A DNA stretch of 64,000 bases from Henckelia pumila (GCF_033568475.1 NC_133121.1:136370375-136434374); one strand, 5' to 3'; counted from the first letter of the stretch, positions 1 to 12,245 are shown. Numbers and translations: made by a program. The notes: generated by a model from the sequence alone, not told the origin.

Positions 1-815
1 AAAAATATTTTATGTTGGAAGTTGAAGTAGTGTGACAATTTAAGGGGGATTCGTCCCCATATGTGAACTATTGAAGGGCAGTTTACTGCCAATTTAAGAG
101 GTGATTCGTCACCGCCACGTATGTTGGTTTCCACGCTGATCAGTATTTGATGTATGATTTAAGGTTACACTACGGATACAACCATGCGATGTTAGAAAAT
201 TAATTGCTCAACAATGTTTATGTATTATGTTATTTAAGTTAAGTTATGTTATGTTATGAAATTTTCAAGCATGCTCATTCATGTATATGTATGTATTAGT
301 ATTTAATTGTTTTAAATTATTTTAAACCCTTGTTATGTTAGCATGTTGGGTCTCTAGGCTCACTACACTGGTATGGTGCAGGTGAGTTCGTTGAGGATGA
401 GGTTGTACCCACCGGAGGCGAGGATGTATGAGCGGGCATGCAGTGACCCCGTGACCGTGATAGATGTCTGGGTCACATGCATGTTTTTGATTATGTCAGC
501 ACGTTACACATTTTATATTATTTTTCAGTGGTTGTGAGTTTTGAATATTTTATTGAATATTGTCAGTACATGCAAATTTTAATCATTTTATTTATGCAGC
601 ATTTTTAATTAAATGTTTGACTCAGATATTTATTTTATTTTAAAGAATGCATTTTTATTTAAGTATTTAATTGTTTATTTATTTATTTATGTATTTTAAA
701 TCTTTTTATTCTGTGCATATATGTATGGGCATATATGTACATATTTTATTTAGTAATTATAAAAAAAAAAATTTCCGCATATTTATTTATTAATTATAGA
801 GTTAGGGTCGTTTCA
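1..815 (+). mobile_element. 3' part of a Ty3/gypsy (Tekay/Del-type) LTR
   Basis: This AT-rich block runs off the left edge. It has the same landmarks, in the same order, as the better preserved gypsy LTR ending at 33826: a paired 'gattcgtc' region, a 'ggtgcaggtgag' segment near 376-387, 'cccgtgacc', and a terminal 'ggtcgtttca' ending at 815. No primer-binding site follows at 816, so this is a solo LTR or a truncated element. No open frame of note. Clade assignment is from overall LTR layout only. Confidence 0.6.
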
Positions 816-920
816 TTCTTACTTGTAGACGTCTCAAGAAAATATCAAATATGAATGTTTATGGTAGTTGTTTCGTTCCAATGCCACAACCTTCTGTAAA
901 AGAGACAAACAGTTCGCAAA

Positions 921-1418
921 CTGTTCGGGTCTCGGCTCGTTAAAAGCTCGTTCGAGCTCATTTAATGAGGGTCGTTAAGGCAAACGAACCAAGCTCGAGC
1001 TTTACAATATTCGGCTCGTTAGCTCGTGAACATGCTCGTGAACAGGCTCGTTAACAAGCTCGTAAGTCATCTCTTAGACGAAAAAATAATAGTATTGATA
1101 TTTAATTTATAAATTTACACTTTACTTATGAAAAATATTGAAAAATCTATAAAAATTAATTTATTAGAATAAAATTACAAATTTTAATAATAATATTATA
1201 TAATTTTTCAAATATATAATTTAGTTTTTAAGTAATTTAATGAATATTTAAAATTATAGTTTAAATATATTAAGCTCGTTTAGGCTCGATAAAAGTTCGA
1301 ATAAGCTCGTGAGACATGAATATATTCGTTAAATAAGCTCGGGCTCGACTCGTTTATAAATGAACCGAGCTTGAACATTCAAAAGTTCGGCTCGGCTCGG
1401 TTCGTTTGCATCCTTAGG
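921..1418. mobile_element. hAT-like MITE with AGCTCG-rich terminal inverted repeats
   Basis: Both ends are packed with variants of 'ggctcgtt' / 'aacgagcc'. The right end reads 'ttcggttcgtttgcatcctt'. Its reverse complement resembles 'aaggcaaacgaacc' at about 977, so the original element is probably 977-1418, and 921-976 is a further partial copy of the terminus. The centre is AT-rich and non-coding. The superfamily is inferred from terminus style; I could not fix a clean 8-bp TSD. Confidence 0.55.
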
Positions 1419-1589
1419 AACGGAAATATGTGCAAATTTCAAATCAAAAGTAACGAAGCAAAAACCAATGAAATTGAGAAGTGAGGTATGAGATCATTTA
1501 AATAAGTTTGAAAAAGACAAAAAAGCAAAAAAAAAAAAAAAAAGTCAAATCCAACTACTGTGATAGGGATTTTTTCTTTGATCTAAAGA

Positions 1590-2494
1590 AAATGGAACTA
1601 CGAGTTTGAGGGCTCATATGAACTCGTGTAAAAGCCACCCTCATGTGCTTGAAACAACTCAAGCACAATTAAGTTTACAAGTGGGTGAAAAAAGGGTGAG
1701 GTGTCTTTAACTTCTTGAAAATTTGATAAAAAAACATGTAGAAAAGTTTTAGCTAGAATGATTGTGATTGATGAGCTTCTTTTCAAATATGTAGAAGGAG
1801 AATGGTTTAAAGTATTTATGGCAATGGTGTGTCCAAGGTTTATAATTTCTTCAAGATGGATAGACGTTGCACATTGTGTTGATTTATATACAACTGAAAA
1901 AGAAAGTTTGAAAATTTCGTTGAATAAATCATCACAAAGAAATTTTTTGACAACAGATACATGGACCTCGATACAAAAAAATCAACTACATGTGTTTACC
2001 AGCCCACTTTATTGACAACAATTAGAAATTACATAAGATAATTATCAATTTTTGCCCAATTGCAAGTCATAAAGGTGAGGTGATTAGCTTAGCATTTGAA
2101 AATTTCTTAAGGGATTGGGGAATTGACCGAGTTTTCACGATTACGGACAATGCTAGTTCAAATGATGTTGTTCTCAATAAGTTTAGAAAAAATATGGCTA
2201 ACTGGGATTATACTATTTGCATAGAGCTCATATTCACATGAGGTGTGTAGACCATATATATAGTTATTTAATTGTAGTTGACGAATTAAAAGATATATAT
2301 GAATCCGTGATAAAGGTTAGAGATGTGATGAAATATGTTAAGCAATCCCCTGCTAGATTAAACAAGTTCAAAGAATATGCAAATCTTGAAAAAATTGAAA
2401 GCAAGAGTTCTTTATGTTTAGATGTATCAACATGATGGAACTCGACTTTTTTGATATTGAATGTAGCTCAAAATTTGAGAAAGCTACCCAAAAT
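1590..2494 (+). pseudogene. hAT-family transposase (BED-finger/RICESLEEPER-like), 5' part, decayed
   Basis: Recognisable hAT transposase pieces lie in order on the plus strand, but in shifting frames with many stops. They are: the tail of a BED-type zinc finger (LRAHMNSCK, near 1607), a segment with KSSQRNFLTTDTWTS (about 1929-1980), a segment with DNASSND (about 2147-2170) that carries a conserved acidic residue of the hAT catalytic core, an HMRC segment, and SPARLNKFKEYA followed by LDVST-stop-WNS (near 2420-2445). In functional relatives the stop position is Arg, which suggests a CGA to TGA change. The gene is interrupted at 2494 by copia element A; its sequence resumes at 12724. The C-terminal dimerisation domain is not visible. 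Confidence 0.8.
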
Positions 2495-2947
2495 TGTTAT
2501 GGATTATATCGAAGCGATCATGACGATAATAACAATTGCAGAATAAAACAATCAACAAGAACACCAAGATTTACGTGGTTCACCCAATATAGGCTACGTC
2601 CACGGAGCTGCTGCAATATTTTATAACTGGAGAAATATTACAAGTGTATACAAAATACTATATCTCTCACTATCTCACACCCCTATTATTACCGAGAAAT
2701 AATTCTCTAACTCACAAGAGATCTCCGAAAAAAAAAACACTTTGTTTTCTCTTTTTATTTTCTTCTCTTTTTGTCAATACAAAAGAAGAGAAGAATGTGA
2801 TGCTTTAAACTGAAGAAATGGAGCTCTATTTATAGCAAAATTTCCCATGCATTTCCTTCATTCAACCGATGTGGGAATTTCAATTCCTGATTTCTTTAAT
2901 CAAATGCGTGCCCCACTTCCATTATTTATTAAACAACTTGCCTAACA
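2495..2947 (-). repeat. 3' LTR of element A
   Basis: 453 bp. It starts (minus strand) with TGTTAGGCAAGTTG, just after a purine-rich tract, and ends ATAATCCATAACA. A TATA-like box TATAAATAG lies on the minus strand at about 2825-2834. It aligns throughout with 12260-12718. Confidence 0.92.
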
Positions 2948-3018
2948 ATTCTTCCACTTGAAGACTTGATTTCAATCATGGCTTCACACATTCAATGCAG
3001 CAGCTCATGCCTTCTCGC

Positions 3019-4838
3019 TTATACTTGTAGTCCAACTGAAGTCGAGCATAACTTCAGTTTGTCAGTGGTCACCGCCTTTGTGAACATATCAGCTGGATTT
3101 TTACTTCCAGAAATCTTTTCGAGCATCAAGATTCCATCTTCCAAAACTGATCTGATGAAATGGTACCGAACCTGTATATGCTTCGTCCTAGCATGATAAA
3201 AATAATTGTTTGCCAAATGAATAGCACTCTGACTGTCACAATGTAACGTGCTATCTTCAAGCTTCTGACCTAGTTCCTCAAGAAATGATCGCAACCAGAT
3301 TATCTCTTTGCTAGCTTCTGTGACTACAACATACTCAGCTTCAGTAGCTGAAAGTGCAACAATGTTTTGCAACTTGGACATCCAGCTTACTGCCGTACCA
3401 CCCAATGTGAACACATATCCAGTAGTACTCTTCCTGCCGTCTAAGTCACCACCCATGTCGGCATTTACAAAACCTTGTAAGCCTGAATTTGTCTTTTTGA
3501 AGCACATAGATGAACTAACAGTACCTTTCAAATATCTGAGAATCCACTTCAATGCTTCCCAATTGTTTTCCTGGATTGCTCATAAACCTGCTCACAACTC
3601 CCACTGCATGTGCTATGTCTGGTCTGGTGCACACCATTGCATACATAAGGCTTCCGACAGCAGAGACATAAGGAATCTTGTTCATATAAGCATGCTCATG
3701 CTCCATCGATGATGATTGAGCTTTGGTTAGTTTGAAATGACTAGCCAAAGTAGTACTAACCGGTTTAGCTTCATCCATGTTGAATCTACTAAGCACATTT
3801 TTCATGTACTCTGTCTGAGATAACTTCAAGACTCCGTTCACCTATCTCTCAAGATCCTCATACCAAGAATTTGTTTTGCAGCTCCCAAATCCTTCATATC
3901 AAATTCTTTTGATAACTCTCTCTTGAGCTTATCAATCTCCTTCAGACAAGATCCTTCTATCAACATGTCATCCACATATAGCAGTAGAATGATATAGGAA
4001 CCATCAATCTTCTTCACATAACAACAGTGATCCGCCTGGCACCTTAGGAAACCGTTGTTATTCATGAATCCGTCAAACTTCTTGTACCACTGTCTTGAAG
4101 CTTTTTTGAGACCGTACAAACTCTTCTGAAGTTTTCATACCATTTTCTCCTTTCCTCGTACTTCAAATCCCTATGGCTGGTTCATATAAATTTCTTCCTC
4201 CAAGTCACCATGAAGAAACGCCGTCTTTACATCCAACTGCTCAAGATGTAAATCTTCCTTAGCCACTAGTCCACCCTGTGGCTGCTTTATATAAATTTCT
4301 TCATCCAAGTCACCATGAAGAAATGCCGTCTTTACATCCAACTGCTCAAGATGTAAATCTTCCTTAGCCACTAGTCCAAGTACTGTTCTGATAGTGGTTA
4401 ATTTCACCACTGGAGAGAAAATCTCGGTATAATCATCGTCTTCCCGCTGTTGAAAACCTTTCACAAAAAGTCTCGCCTTGTACCGCTTGCTACCGTAAAC
4501 TTCTTCTTTGATCCGGTACACCCACTTGTTGTGTAATGTCTTTTTGCCTTTCGAAAGTTTCGTCAACTTTCACGTCTGATTGAATGACAGTGAATTCATC
4601 TCATCTTCCATGGCTAACTCCCACTTGATTGAATCATCATTTTTCATCTCTTCTTCAAAGGTCTCCGGTTTACCTTTATCAGTCAGCAAAATATAGTGAA
4701 GTGCATGAGAGTATTTTTGAGGTAGTTTGATTGTTCTCGACGATCTCCTGAGTTCAATCACCGGAGTTTGTGTATCAGCTTCTTGTGCAGTTTCTTCTTC
4801 TTGGTTACTATCATCCAACTCATTTATGGTAATATTTA
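3019..4838 (-). pseudogene. Element A pol, reverse transcriptase and RNase H part
   Basis: Read on the minus strand this is the C-terminal half of a copia polyprotein in at least four frame segments. The pre-RT linker lies at about 4838-4580. RT follows, with KWVYRIK, FSPVVKLTTIR, LDVKTAFLHGDL and the catalytic LLYVDDM motif (near 3960-3985). The linker LSQTEYMKNVL precedes RNase H with LSATEAEYVV, TLHCDSQSAIHLA and HARTKHI, ending in NPADMFTKAV. Breaks: a stop near 4570, a 105-bp internal duplication in RT, and breaks at about 4120-4170, 3840 and 3515-3550. RT would copy the element RNA into DNA and RNase H would remove the RNA strand. This copy cannot make an intact protein. Confidence 0.88.
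4186..4395 (-). repeat. 105-bp in-frame tandem duplication inside the RT domain of A
   Basis: Two adjacent near-identical units, offset by exactly 105 bp (for example 'ataaatttctt' at 4186 and 4291). Each encodes the same 35-residue stretch containing LDVKTAFLHGDL and EEIY. The units differ by a few bases, so the duplication is not an assembly echo of one read. Confidence 0.9.
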
Positions 4839-4840
4839 TC

Positions 4841-5074
4841 TGAAGATGATGACCAAAAAAGATAGAGCCATAAAAGTTGATAAACGTGAAAATCAATTTC
4901 TCATTACATACGTTTGAGTACAACCCTAATATATACAAAGTTTCTTTCTAAATTACTTTTCTTAATTATGGGCACTAATCACTATCTAACCTAATTTAAG
5001 AAATACCAGTAAGGAATAAAATATCAAGCTAATATTAAGATAGAAATACAATATTGTTATTCCTATTTTCTACA
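4841..5074 (-). repeat. 3' LTR of element B
   Basis: 234 bp. On the minus strand it follows a PPT (AACTTGAGGGGAAG, complement of about 5075-5088) and starts TGTAGAAAATAGG. Six substitutions against the 5' LTR. Confidence 0.95.
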
Positions 5075-5081
5075 CTTCCCC

Positions 5082-7129
5082 TCAAGTTGGAGCAAAGATA
5101 TCAATCATGCCCAACTTGCGAATAAAATCTTCAAACTTCGGTTTGAAATGGCCTTTTGTGAATGCATCAGCTACTTGTTGTTTAGATATGACAAATGGCA
5201 TACAAATTATCCCACTCTCAAGCTTTTCCTTAATGAAGTATCTGTCAATCTCTATGTGCTTTGTGCGATCATGCTGAACTGGGTTGTTTGCAATGCTAAT
5301 AACAGATTTATTATCACAAAACAGATGCATTGGCGTCTCCCAATCCAATTTCAATTCCTCAAGTATCATATTTATCCATAATAATTCGCATACCCCATTA
5401 GCCAAAGCTCGTAGCTCAGCTTCTGCACTACTACGAGCCACAACATTTTGTTTTTTACTTCTCCAAGTTACGAGGTTACCCTATAGAAATGTGCAATACC
5501 CAGAAGTAGGTCTTTTGTCACAAATTGATCCAGCCCAGTCTATATCAGTAAAAGCTTTTATGTTTCTTTGATTGTTCTTTTGAAATAGCAAACCTTTCCC
5601 TGGAGAACTCTTTAGATACCTTAAAATTTTGTAGACAGCATTCATGTGTTCTTCGTATGGTGAATGCATGAATTGACTTACCACACTAACAGCAAATGCA
5701 ATATCAGGTCTCGTGTGCGAGAGATATATGAGTTTCCCCACAAGATGCTGATATCGTTCTTTCTCCACAGGAGCTCCTTGAGACCCGTCATTCAACTTTT
5801 GGTTTGGATCCATGGGAGTATCACTGGGTTTGCAATCACTCATTCCTGTCTCCTTGAGTAAATCAAGGACGTATTTCCTCTGTGATACATAGATCCCTTT
5901 TCTTGATCTGGCAACTTCCATCCCTAGGAAATAACGCAAGAGCCCCAAATCTTTAATCTCAAATTCCAATGATAGACAATTTTTTAGCCTTGGAATCTCA
6001 TCTCATCACTTCCTGTGAGGATTATGTCATCAACATAAACAATTAGAATTGCCATTTTGTCTTTGGAAGTATGCTTCACAAACATTGTATGGTCTGACTG
6101 CCCTTGAACATATCCTTGTTTCTTTATTGATTTTGAAAAATTTTCAAACCAAGCTCTTGGAGATTGTTTCAATCCATACAAGGACTTTTTTAATTTGCAA
6201 ATCTTTCCCCCAAATTGTTTCTCGAAGCCCGGTGGAGCATCCATAAACACTTCTTCCTCCAATTCGCCATTTAGAAATGCGTTTTTTATATCCAACTGAT
6301 ACAATGGCCAATTAAGATTTGCAGCCAGGGAAAGTAATATTCTGACCGTATTCAACTTTGCAACGGGTGCAAAGGTCTCTTGGTAGTCAATACCATACGT
6401 CTATGTGAAGCCTTTTGAAACAAGTCTTGCTTTATAACGTTCCAAAAATCCATCTGAATTAAGTTTCATCGTGAACACCCATTTACAACCCACAGTTTGT
6501 TTTCCTTTAGGCAGGTACATTATCTCCCACGTTTCATTTTTTTCAAGAGCATTCATCTTTTCAAGGACAGCTTTCTTCCATTCTGGAACATTTAGAGCTT
6601 CCTGTATATTTTTAGGAATATCTACACTGTGTAGCTGAGAGATGAAACTGACATAGGATTCAGAGATTTTGCCATAAGACACATGATTTGATAAAGGGTG
6701 TTGAGTACAAGTTCTAACACCTTTCCTAAGTGCAATTGGAAGATTTAGTGACGTGGAAGATTCATTTACATTGAGTTCGGGTACAATACCTGGATTCAAA
6801 TAGGTTTGGACAGGATTTGTACTTGGTTCAGACATTTGGTTGTGTGGAGTCATGGAGTCTTGTTTACTCTGAGGTCGTTTTGTTCTCCTGTAAACTTGGC
6901 CAAACAATCTTTCATCATCAACTCGTGCTCTAGTATCAAGATTTTGAACCGATGCAAACTCAGGTATATCAATGTCCACATTATTCATGCTTTCAAAATT
7001 AGGGTTCCTATCCACATTCTCTATGGTTTCAAATTCAAGCTCAAATATCGAGTCTTCTATCTTACTCTCCCCCTGAAGAGGAGAGCCAAAGAAGGCTTGA
7101 GATTCAAAAAAATTTACATCCATAGACAC
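5082..7129 (-). pseudogene. Element B pol, reverse transcriptase and RNase H
   Basis: Minus-strand frame segments 7129-6401, 6355-5984, 5969-5481 and 5441-5082 together cover the pre-RT linker and the RT and RNase H domains. Visible motifs: WKKAVLEKMNALEKNETWE, CKWVFTMK, LDIKNAFLNGELEEEV, SLYGLKQSPRAWF, the catalytic VYVDDIILTG (about 6040-6015), DLGLLRYFLGME, RNase H SAEAELRALA, FCDNKSVISIA and DRTKHIEID. It ends in a stop just before the PPT. Three frame breaks separate the segments, at about 6400-6355, 5984-5969 and 5481-5441. Domains are otherwise complete, with full catalytic acidic residues. Confidence 0.9.
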
Positions 7130-8277
7130 ATAAATTTTTTTTTATGAGGATCAAAGCATTTATAGCCCTTCTGTGTAGGAGAGTAACCTAAGAAAACACA
7201 TTTAATAGCACGAGGGTCTAATTTATCACGAGTATGATGATGCACATGAACAAAAGCCACACAACCAAATAATTTTAGAGCTAAATCAGAAGACAAGTGA
7301 GTTATGGGAAAGGTTTTCTGAAAGAGACTCAATGGTGAGGCAAGATCCAATACTCTTGAAGGCATTCTATTAATCAAATATGTAGCCGTTAGAATAGCTT
7401 CCCCCCATAAGTATTTAGGTACTCTGGTAGTGAACATGAGTGACCTAGCTACTTCAAGGAGATGTCTATTCTTTCTTTCTGCGACTCCATTTTGTTGAGG
7501 TGTTTGAGTGCAAGAACTTTGATGGATTATGCCTTTGTGCTGAAAAAAAGTTCCCAAAATATTATTAAAATATTCATTCCCATTATCACTTTTGAACACT
7601 TTGATTTTTTTCTTGAAATTGTGTTTCAATCATTGCGTAGAAATTTTTAAAAATTTGCCCCGCTTCTGATTTATCAGCAAGTAAATAAACCCAAGTTAAA
7701 CGTGTGTGATCGTCAATAAACGTGATAAACCATTTTTTGCTAGAAAGAGTTGGTGTTTTAAAAGGTCCCCACACATCACTGTGAATCAGCAAAAAAAGTT
7801 TTGATGCTTTATATGGATTTACAGGGAGAGAGGCACGATGATGTTTGGCAAACTGGCAAATATCACATACAAAATCAGATGGATTCTTATTTTTGAATAA
7901 CACTGGAACTACATGCTTCAAATACTAAAAATTCGGGTGTCCTAATCTATAATGCCAAATCATAATGTCATTGTTACTAGAGCTAGAGTTTGGCGAGATA
8001 CTGGAATGTTTGGCGTGTCCACTTGGATCACCTTCTTCCTCAAAATAATATAGAACACCATTCTCCTTAGCACTGCCAATCATCTTCCCCTAGTATAGAT
8101 CCTGAAATTCACAAGAGTTTGAGGAAAATTTAGCACAACATTTTAAATCACGGGTGAGCTTGCTAATAGAAAGTAAATTACATGAAAGATTAGGAACATG
8201 CAAAACATTATGAAGATGTAAAGTTTTGGAAATAGCAATGGACCCTTTTCCAGCAACAACAGATAATGAACCATCTG
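7114..8277 (-). pseudogene. Element B integrase and protease-integrase linker
   Basis: Minus-strand segments 7921-7586 and 7629-7114, plus upstream sequence to 8277, hold the integrase. The zinc-binding N-terminus (WHYRLGHPNF, then CDICQFAKH) lies at about 7960-7840. The core has IHSDVWGPF (first catalytic Asp), SDNGNEYF (second Asp) and TPQQNGVAERKNRHLL (catalytic Glu region), followed by the GCVAFVH C-terminal part. A stop between the two segments near 7920 and a frameshift near 7600 break the frame. Another frameshift lies at an A-run near 8285-8293, upstream. Integrase would insert the cDNA into the host chromosome. Confidence 0.87.
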
Positions 8278-9525
8278 CTATTTTAATTTTTTTTTATCTC
8301 CAGCACTTGGGATATAGGAGGAAAACAGTCTGGCTGATCCAGTCATATGATCCGTAGCACTTGAATCTATTATCCAAGGGCAGACGGATAGCGAGGACAC
8401 ATTAAAAATGACAGATTGTAAGTATTTACCTAGCTGCGTTAGAGAACAAGATGCCGGGATAGTATTAGAATTTGAAAATTGTGTAGACTGAAAGAGGTTG
8501 TACAGTTGGTCTAGATGTTCCATACTGAAAGAGGCTGCCCCTGAAGAGTTTTCTGCATTATCTTGATTTTCAGTACCAGATTGATAAGCCCTTGAACCAC
8601 CATTGCCACCACTGCCTTTTTGTTTAAAAGATTTGGGCTTCTAGTTAGGTGGTTTGCCATGCAAGTACCAACAAGTTTCTGCAGTGTGTCTGGGTTTGTG
8701 ACAGTGTTCGCACACAATCTCTTCCTTATTAGGCTGTCTGACAATAGGAAAATTTCTACTCACCATGGCTGAAACTTCAGGATTTGTTGTTGTCTTCTCA
8801 TTCAACATGATTTTCCTTCTGCCTTCCTCTCTTCTCACTTCCGCAAACACTTCACTTAATGAGGGCAAGGGTTTTCTGCCCAAAATCCTTCCCCTAACTT
8901 CATCCAAATCTCGGTTAATTCCAGCCAGAAATACATATACTCTGTCCGCTTCCATGCGCTCGTGATACTTTTTGCTATCATTTTTGCTTTCCCATTGATC
9001 ATCATAGCACAAATCCAATTCCTGCCACAAGCCCTTCATTTCGTTATAGTATTCTATAACAATTCTGTCTCCTTGTCGAGACTGCCATATTTTTGTCTTC
9101 AGTTCATAGATTTGAGAAGAATTCTCTAAATCTGAGTAGGTCTCACGTACAGCCTCCCAGACTTCTCGTGCAGTAGGTAGAAATAGATATGTTCTCCCAA
9201 TCGATGGCTCCATTGAATTGATAAGCCATGCGATTATCATAGAGTCATCAGATTTCCACATCGTCTGCTTTCGATCGTCTGCGATTGGTTCTGAAGATTC
9301 TCCGGTTAGATGGCCTAAACGCCCTTTGCCGTTGATTATGAGTTTCATCGATTGAGCCCATTCCAAATAATTTTTGCCATTCAATTTGTGGATGGTCAAT
9401 TGGGTTGGAGAGCTTTCGAAACCTGGAAAATTCAACGTGGGTGCTTTTGCCCCAATACTTTCGCCCGAAGACATTTTAGTTTTGCCTTCGTTCGAATCTG
9501 ACATGCCTTTGTTCGAATCTGACAT
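8278..9525 (-). pseudogene. Element B gag and protease, one frame broken by a single amber codon
   Basis: Translation from 9525 on the minus strand gives a 294-residue gag. It has the copia gag N-domain (LTIHKLNGKNYLEWAQSMKL), then EVRREEGRRKIM, and ends with a CCHC zinc knuckle (CEHCHKPRHTAETC). A TAG at 8641-8643 ends it, but the same frame continues to 8278 and carries the aspartic protease start WIIDSSATDHMTG. The protease Asp-Ser-Gly is here Asp-Ser-Ser. Gag would form the particle and the knuckle would bind RNA. The start at 9525 is 48 nt inside the PBS; two near-identical 8-residue units (MSDSNKG / MSDSNEG) begin the protein. Confidence 0.88.
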
Positions 9526-9572
9526 GCTCTCTTCCTTTTTTTAAAAAATTGCAGCGGGTATTTAGAGCCTAA

Positions 9573-9585
9573 GGCTTTGATACCA
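9573..9585 (-). other. Primer-binding site of element B
   Basis: On the minus strand TGGTATCAAAGCC directly follows the 5' LTR end CTTCA. It matches the 3' end of plant initiator tRNA-Met apart from one A for G. Confidence 0.9.
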
Positions 9586-9819
9586 TGAAGACGATGACCA
9601 AAAAAGATAGAGCCATAAAAGTTGATAAACATGAAAATCAATTTCTCATTACATACGTTTGAGTACAACCCTAATATATACAAAGTTTCTTTCTAAATTA
9701 CGTTTCTTAATTATGGGCACTAATCACTATCTAACCTAATTTAAAAAATACCAGTAAGGAATAAAATATCAAGTTAATATTAAGATAGAAATACAATATT
9801 GTTATTCTTATTTTCTACA
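9586..9819 (-). repeat. 5' LTR of element B
   Basis: 234 bp, with ends TGTAGAAAATAAG and CGTCTTCA on the minus strand. Bounded by the PBS on one side and TSD TTATC on the other. Confidence 0.95.
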
Positions 9820-9824
9820 TTATC

Positions 9825-10605
9825 AATGTCACTTCATTTGACTTCTGGACTTCAGGACATTTATCTCCTGCTACAATGTCTGACTTGTCCTTGTACAAAA
9901 CTTGCTCATTGAAAATGACGTCTCTGCTCTGAATGATCTTCCAATTTTGGTCATCCCAGAACCGATAACTAAACTCATTATCTCCATAACAAATAAAGAA
10001 ACACTTCTTTGATTTCGGATCAAGTTTCGTTCTGCTGGTTGAATCGATGTGAACATATGAGAGACAACCAAACACTTTCAAGAACGAAAGGTTTACTCCT
10101 TTGCCGCTCTAGACCTCCTCTGATATTCTGCAATCAAATGGTACCGAAGGTCCACTATTGATCAGATATGCTGCAATGTTAACTGCATCAGCCCAGAATG
10201 ATTTCGGTAATCCAGCGTGCAATCTCATGCTCCTGGCACGTTCATTCAGGGTTCTGTTCATTCTTTCAGCCACACCATTCTGTTGAGGTGTACCAGAAAT
10301 GGTTTCTCCATCTTGATCCCGTTCTGTGCACAATACTTCTTGAACTCAAAATCTTCATATTCTCCACCATTATCAGACCGTAAACATTTCACTTTTAAGT
10401 TGGTCTCATTTTCCACCATGGATTTCTACCTTTTAAAGGGCTCGTAAACAACAGATTTATTTTTCAAAAAATAAATCCAAACATTCCTGCTCGAATCATC
10501 GATAAATGTGACATAATATCGTGAGCCGCCAATGGATGTCACAGAAGATGGCCCCCACACGTCATTATAAACCAACTCCAACTTTTTTGCTTTCGATTCT
10601 CTACC
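9825..10605 (-). pseudogene. Element A integrase core and C-terminal part
   Basis: Minus-strand pieces encode VYNDVWGPSSVTS (first catalytic Asp), DDSSRNVWIYFLKNKS, SDNGGEYEDFEF (second Asp, near 10375), and GTPQQNGVAERMNRTLNERA (catalytic Glu, near 10270). LKVFGCLSYVHID and the start of the pol linker follow. Stops occur near 10430 and 10110. The reading continues beyond element B at 4838, which confirms that B interrupts A between integrase and RT. Confidence 0.87.
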
Positions 10606-11978
10606 TCATTTCGAAAATCTCACCCTTTTCTGTTTTCCAAGAACACAACTTTCACATAATTTGTATTTGACAGTTTTTAACTCCGATAGCTTTCCTTTTG
10701 ATATCAGCATCTTCATTCTATTCTCACTCATATGTTCAAGTCTACAATTCCATAGACTTGAGTTAGCTCCATCATCCACAACTGCTAACATATCTCTGCA
10801 AATGGAAGTCATATAGAGGGTTTCAGTTTTTGTTCCTCGAGCAATAATCATGGCTCTTTTGCTTACTTTCCAAGAGCCATCACCAAAGGTCATTTTATGG
10901 ACTTCGTCATCGAGTTGTCCTACTGAGATCAGATTTCGGGTCAACTTTGGTACATGCCTCACTTTGCTGAGCTTCCAAATGAATCCGTTTGATATTTTCA
11001 AACTGATATCACCCATACCAGCTATTTCCAAAGGTTTTTCATTTGCCAGGAAAACTTTTTTGTAATTACCAGTAGTGTAATTACTGAATACCTCACAATT
11101 ACCGGTGGTATGAAATGAAGCTCCCGAATCCATAACCCATGAATCAACCGAGCTTTCCATGGATAGTACTAAGACATTATGTACATTCTCAGTAACAACA
11201 TTTGCATTATTCTTGGGTGATCTGCAGTCTTTTTTCATGTGACCAGTTTCACCACAGCTCCAACACTTTAATTTCTTTTTGAATGTATTTTTGTCTTTTC
11301 GACTCCTTGATTTGGATCTGCCACGCCATCGGTTAGAGTTCTTTTCGCCACTCCTGCCTCTGCCCCTGTTATCGAGATTTAGGGCAGATGATGATGTCCC
11401 TTCACTCGAATCCCTACTTCGAACTTCTTCACCAAAAATTCGATCTCGGACATCATTGAATTGTAATTTTCATTTTCCAGCAGAATTGCTAACCGCTTCC
11501 CGCATCGGGCTCCCAAACATTTGGTAAAGACACCAAAAGAATAAGTGCACGAATCTCATCATCAAATTTGATTTCAACCGATGTTATCTGGGAAACAATT
11601 GTGTTGAATTCATTAATGTGTGCTGCCACCGAAGCACCTTCCTCCATCTTCAAGTTGAATAACTTTTTCATGATGAAAACTTTATTATTTACCGATGGCT
11701 TCTCGTACATGTCCGACAAAATGAACATCATCTCCTCCGTGGTTTTTGTCTCCGCTACGTTGTGTGCCACGTTCTTTGTTAGGGTCAATCATATTACCCT
11801 AACACCTGTCGATCAAGGAGTTCCCACTCATCGTCCTCCATCTTTTCTGGCTTTACTCCGGATAGAGGTTGATGCAACTTCTTGGTATACAGATAATCTT
11901 TAATCTGTAACGCCAGAATGTGAAATCTGTACCGTCGAACTTATTGATTCCAGGTCCCGATCCGTTATTTCCGGTCAT
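10606..11978 (-). pseudogene. Element A gag, protease and integrase N-terminus
   Basis: A plausible gag start ATG is at 11978-11976 on the minus strand, followed by a Gly-rich leader and a KFDG...FWR motif. The gag helical domain occupies 11788-11489 (MKKLFNLKMEEGASVAAHIN). A CCHC knuckle CWSCGETGHMKKDC lies at about 11255-11214, then protease VMDSGASFHT. The integrase zinc region follows: one His is replaced (LWNCRLEHM), both Cys are kept (LCESCVLGKQ). At least two frameshifts and a stop break it. The same order occurs in element E. Confidence 0.87.
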
Positions 11979-12016
11979 CGCTTGCTTCTTTTGCCTTAAA
12001 AAATTAAAAATCTTTT

Positions 12017-12245
12017 TTGATGTGGAAGATCAGTCAAAGCTGCAACCACAGAGCATACTCAGAATTTTTAATCTTAACAAAATTTCAAAAAATCTTTTCT
12101 GATGTAGAAGATCAGACAAGGTTGCAACCACAGAGCATACTCAGAATTTTAAGAAATTTTTCACCAAGGCTCTTGGACACCGTAACAGCTTTGATACTAG
12201 TTGTTATAGATTATATTTTCACCAAGGCTATCGAAAACCGTAACA
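12017..12245 (-). repeat. Two local tandem duplications in the leader of element A, one copying the PBS
   Basis: The first pair duplicates about 85 bp, with units beginning near 'gatgtggaagatcag' and 'gatgtagaagatcag' and sharing 'gcaaccacagagcatactca'. The second pair, offset by about 58 bp, starts 'tttcaccaaggct' and copies the PBS and LTR end. The inner PBS copy (about 12188-12199, minus strand TAGTATCAAAGC) is degenerate; the outer one at 12246 is intact. Confidence 0.75.

Larger units (their letters stand above)
4841..9819 (-). mobile_element. Element B: full-length Ty1/copia retrotransposon nested in element A
   Basis: 4979 bp on the minus strand, with two 234-bp LTRs (TGTAGA...CTTCA) and a perfect TSD TTATC (4836-4840 and 9820-9824). 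Gag, protease, integrase, RT and RNase H occur in copia order. I count six base differences between the LTRs (about 2.6%), so insertion was fairly recent and later than A. Despite this, the coding region has a stop between gag and protease and several frameshifts. Confidence 0.95.
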
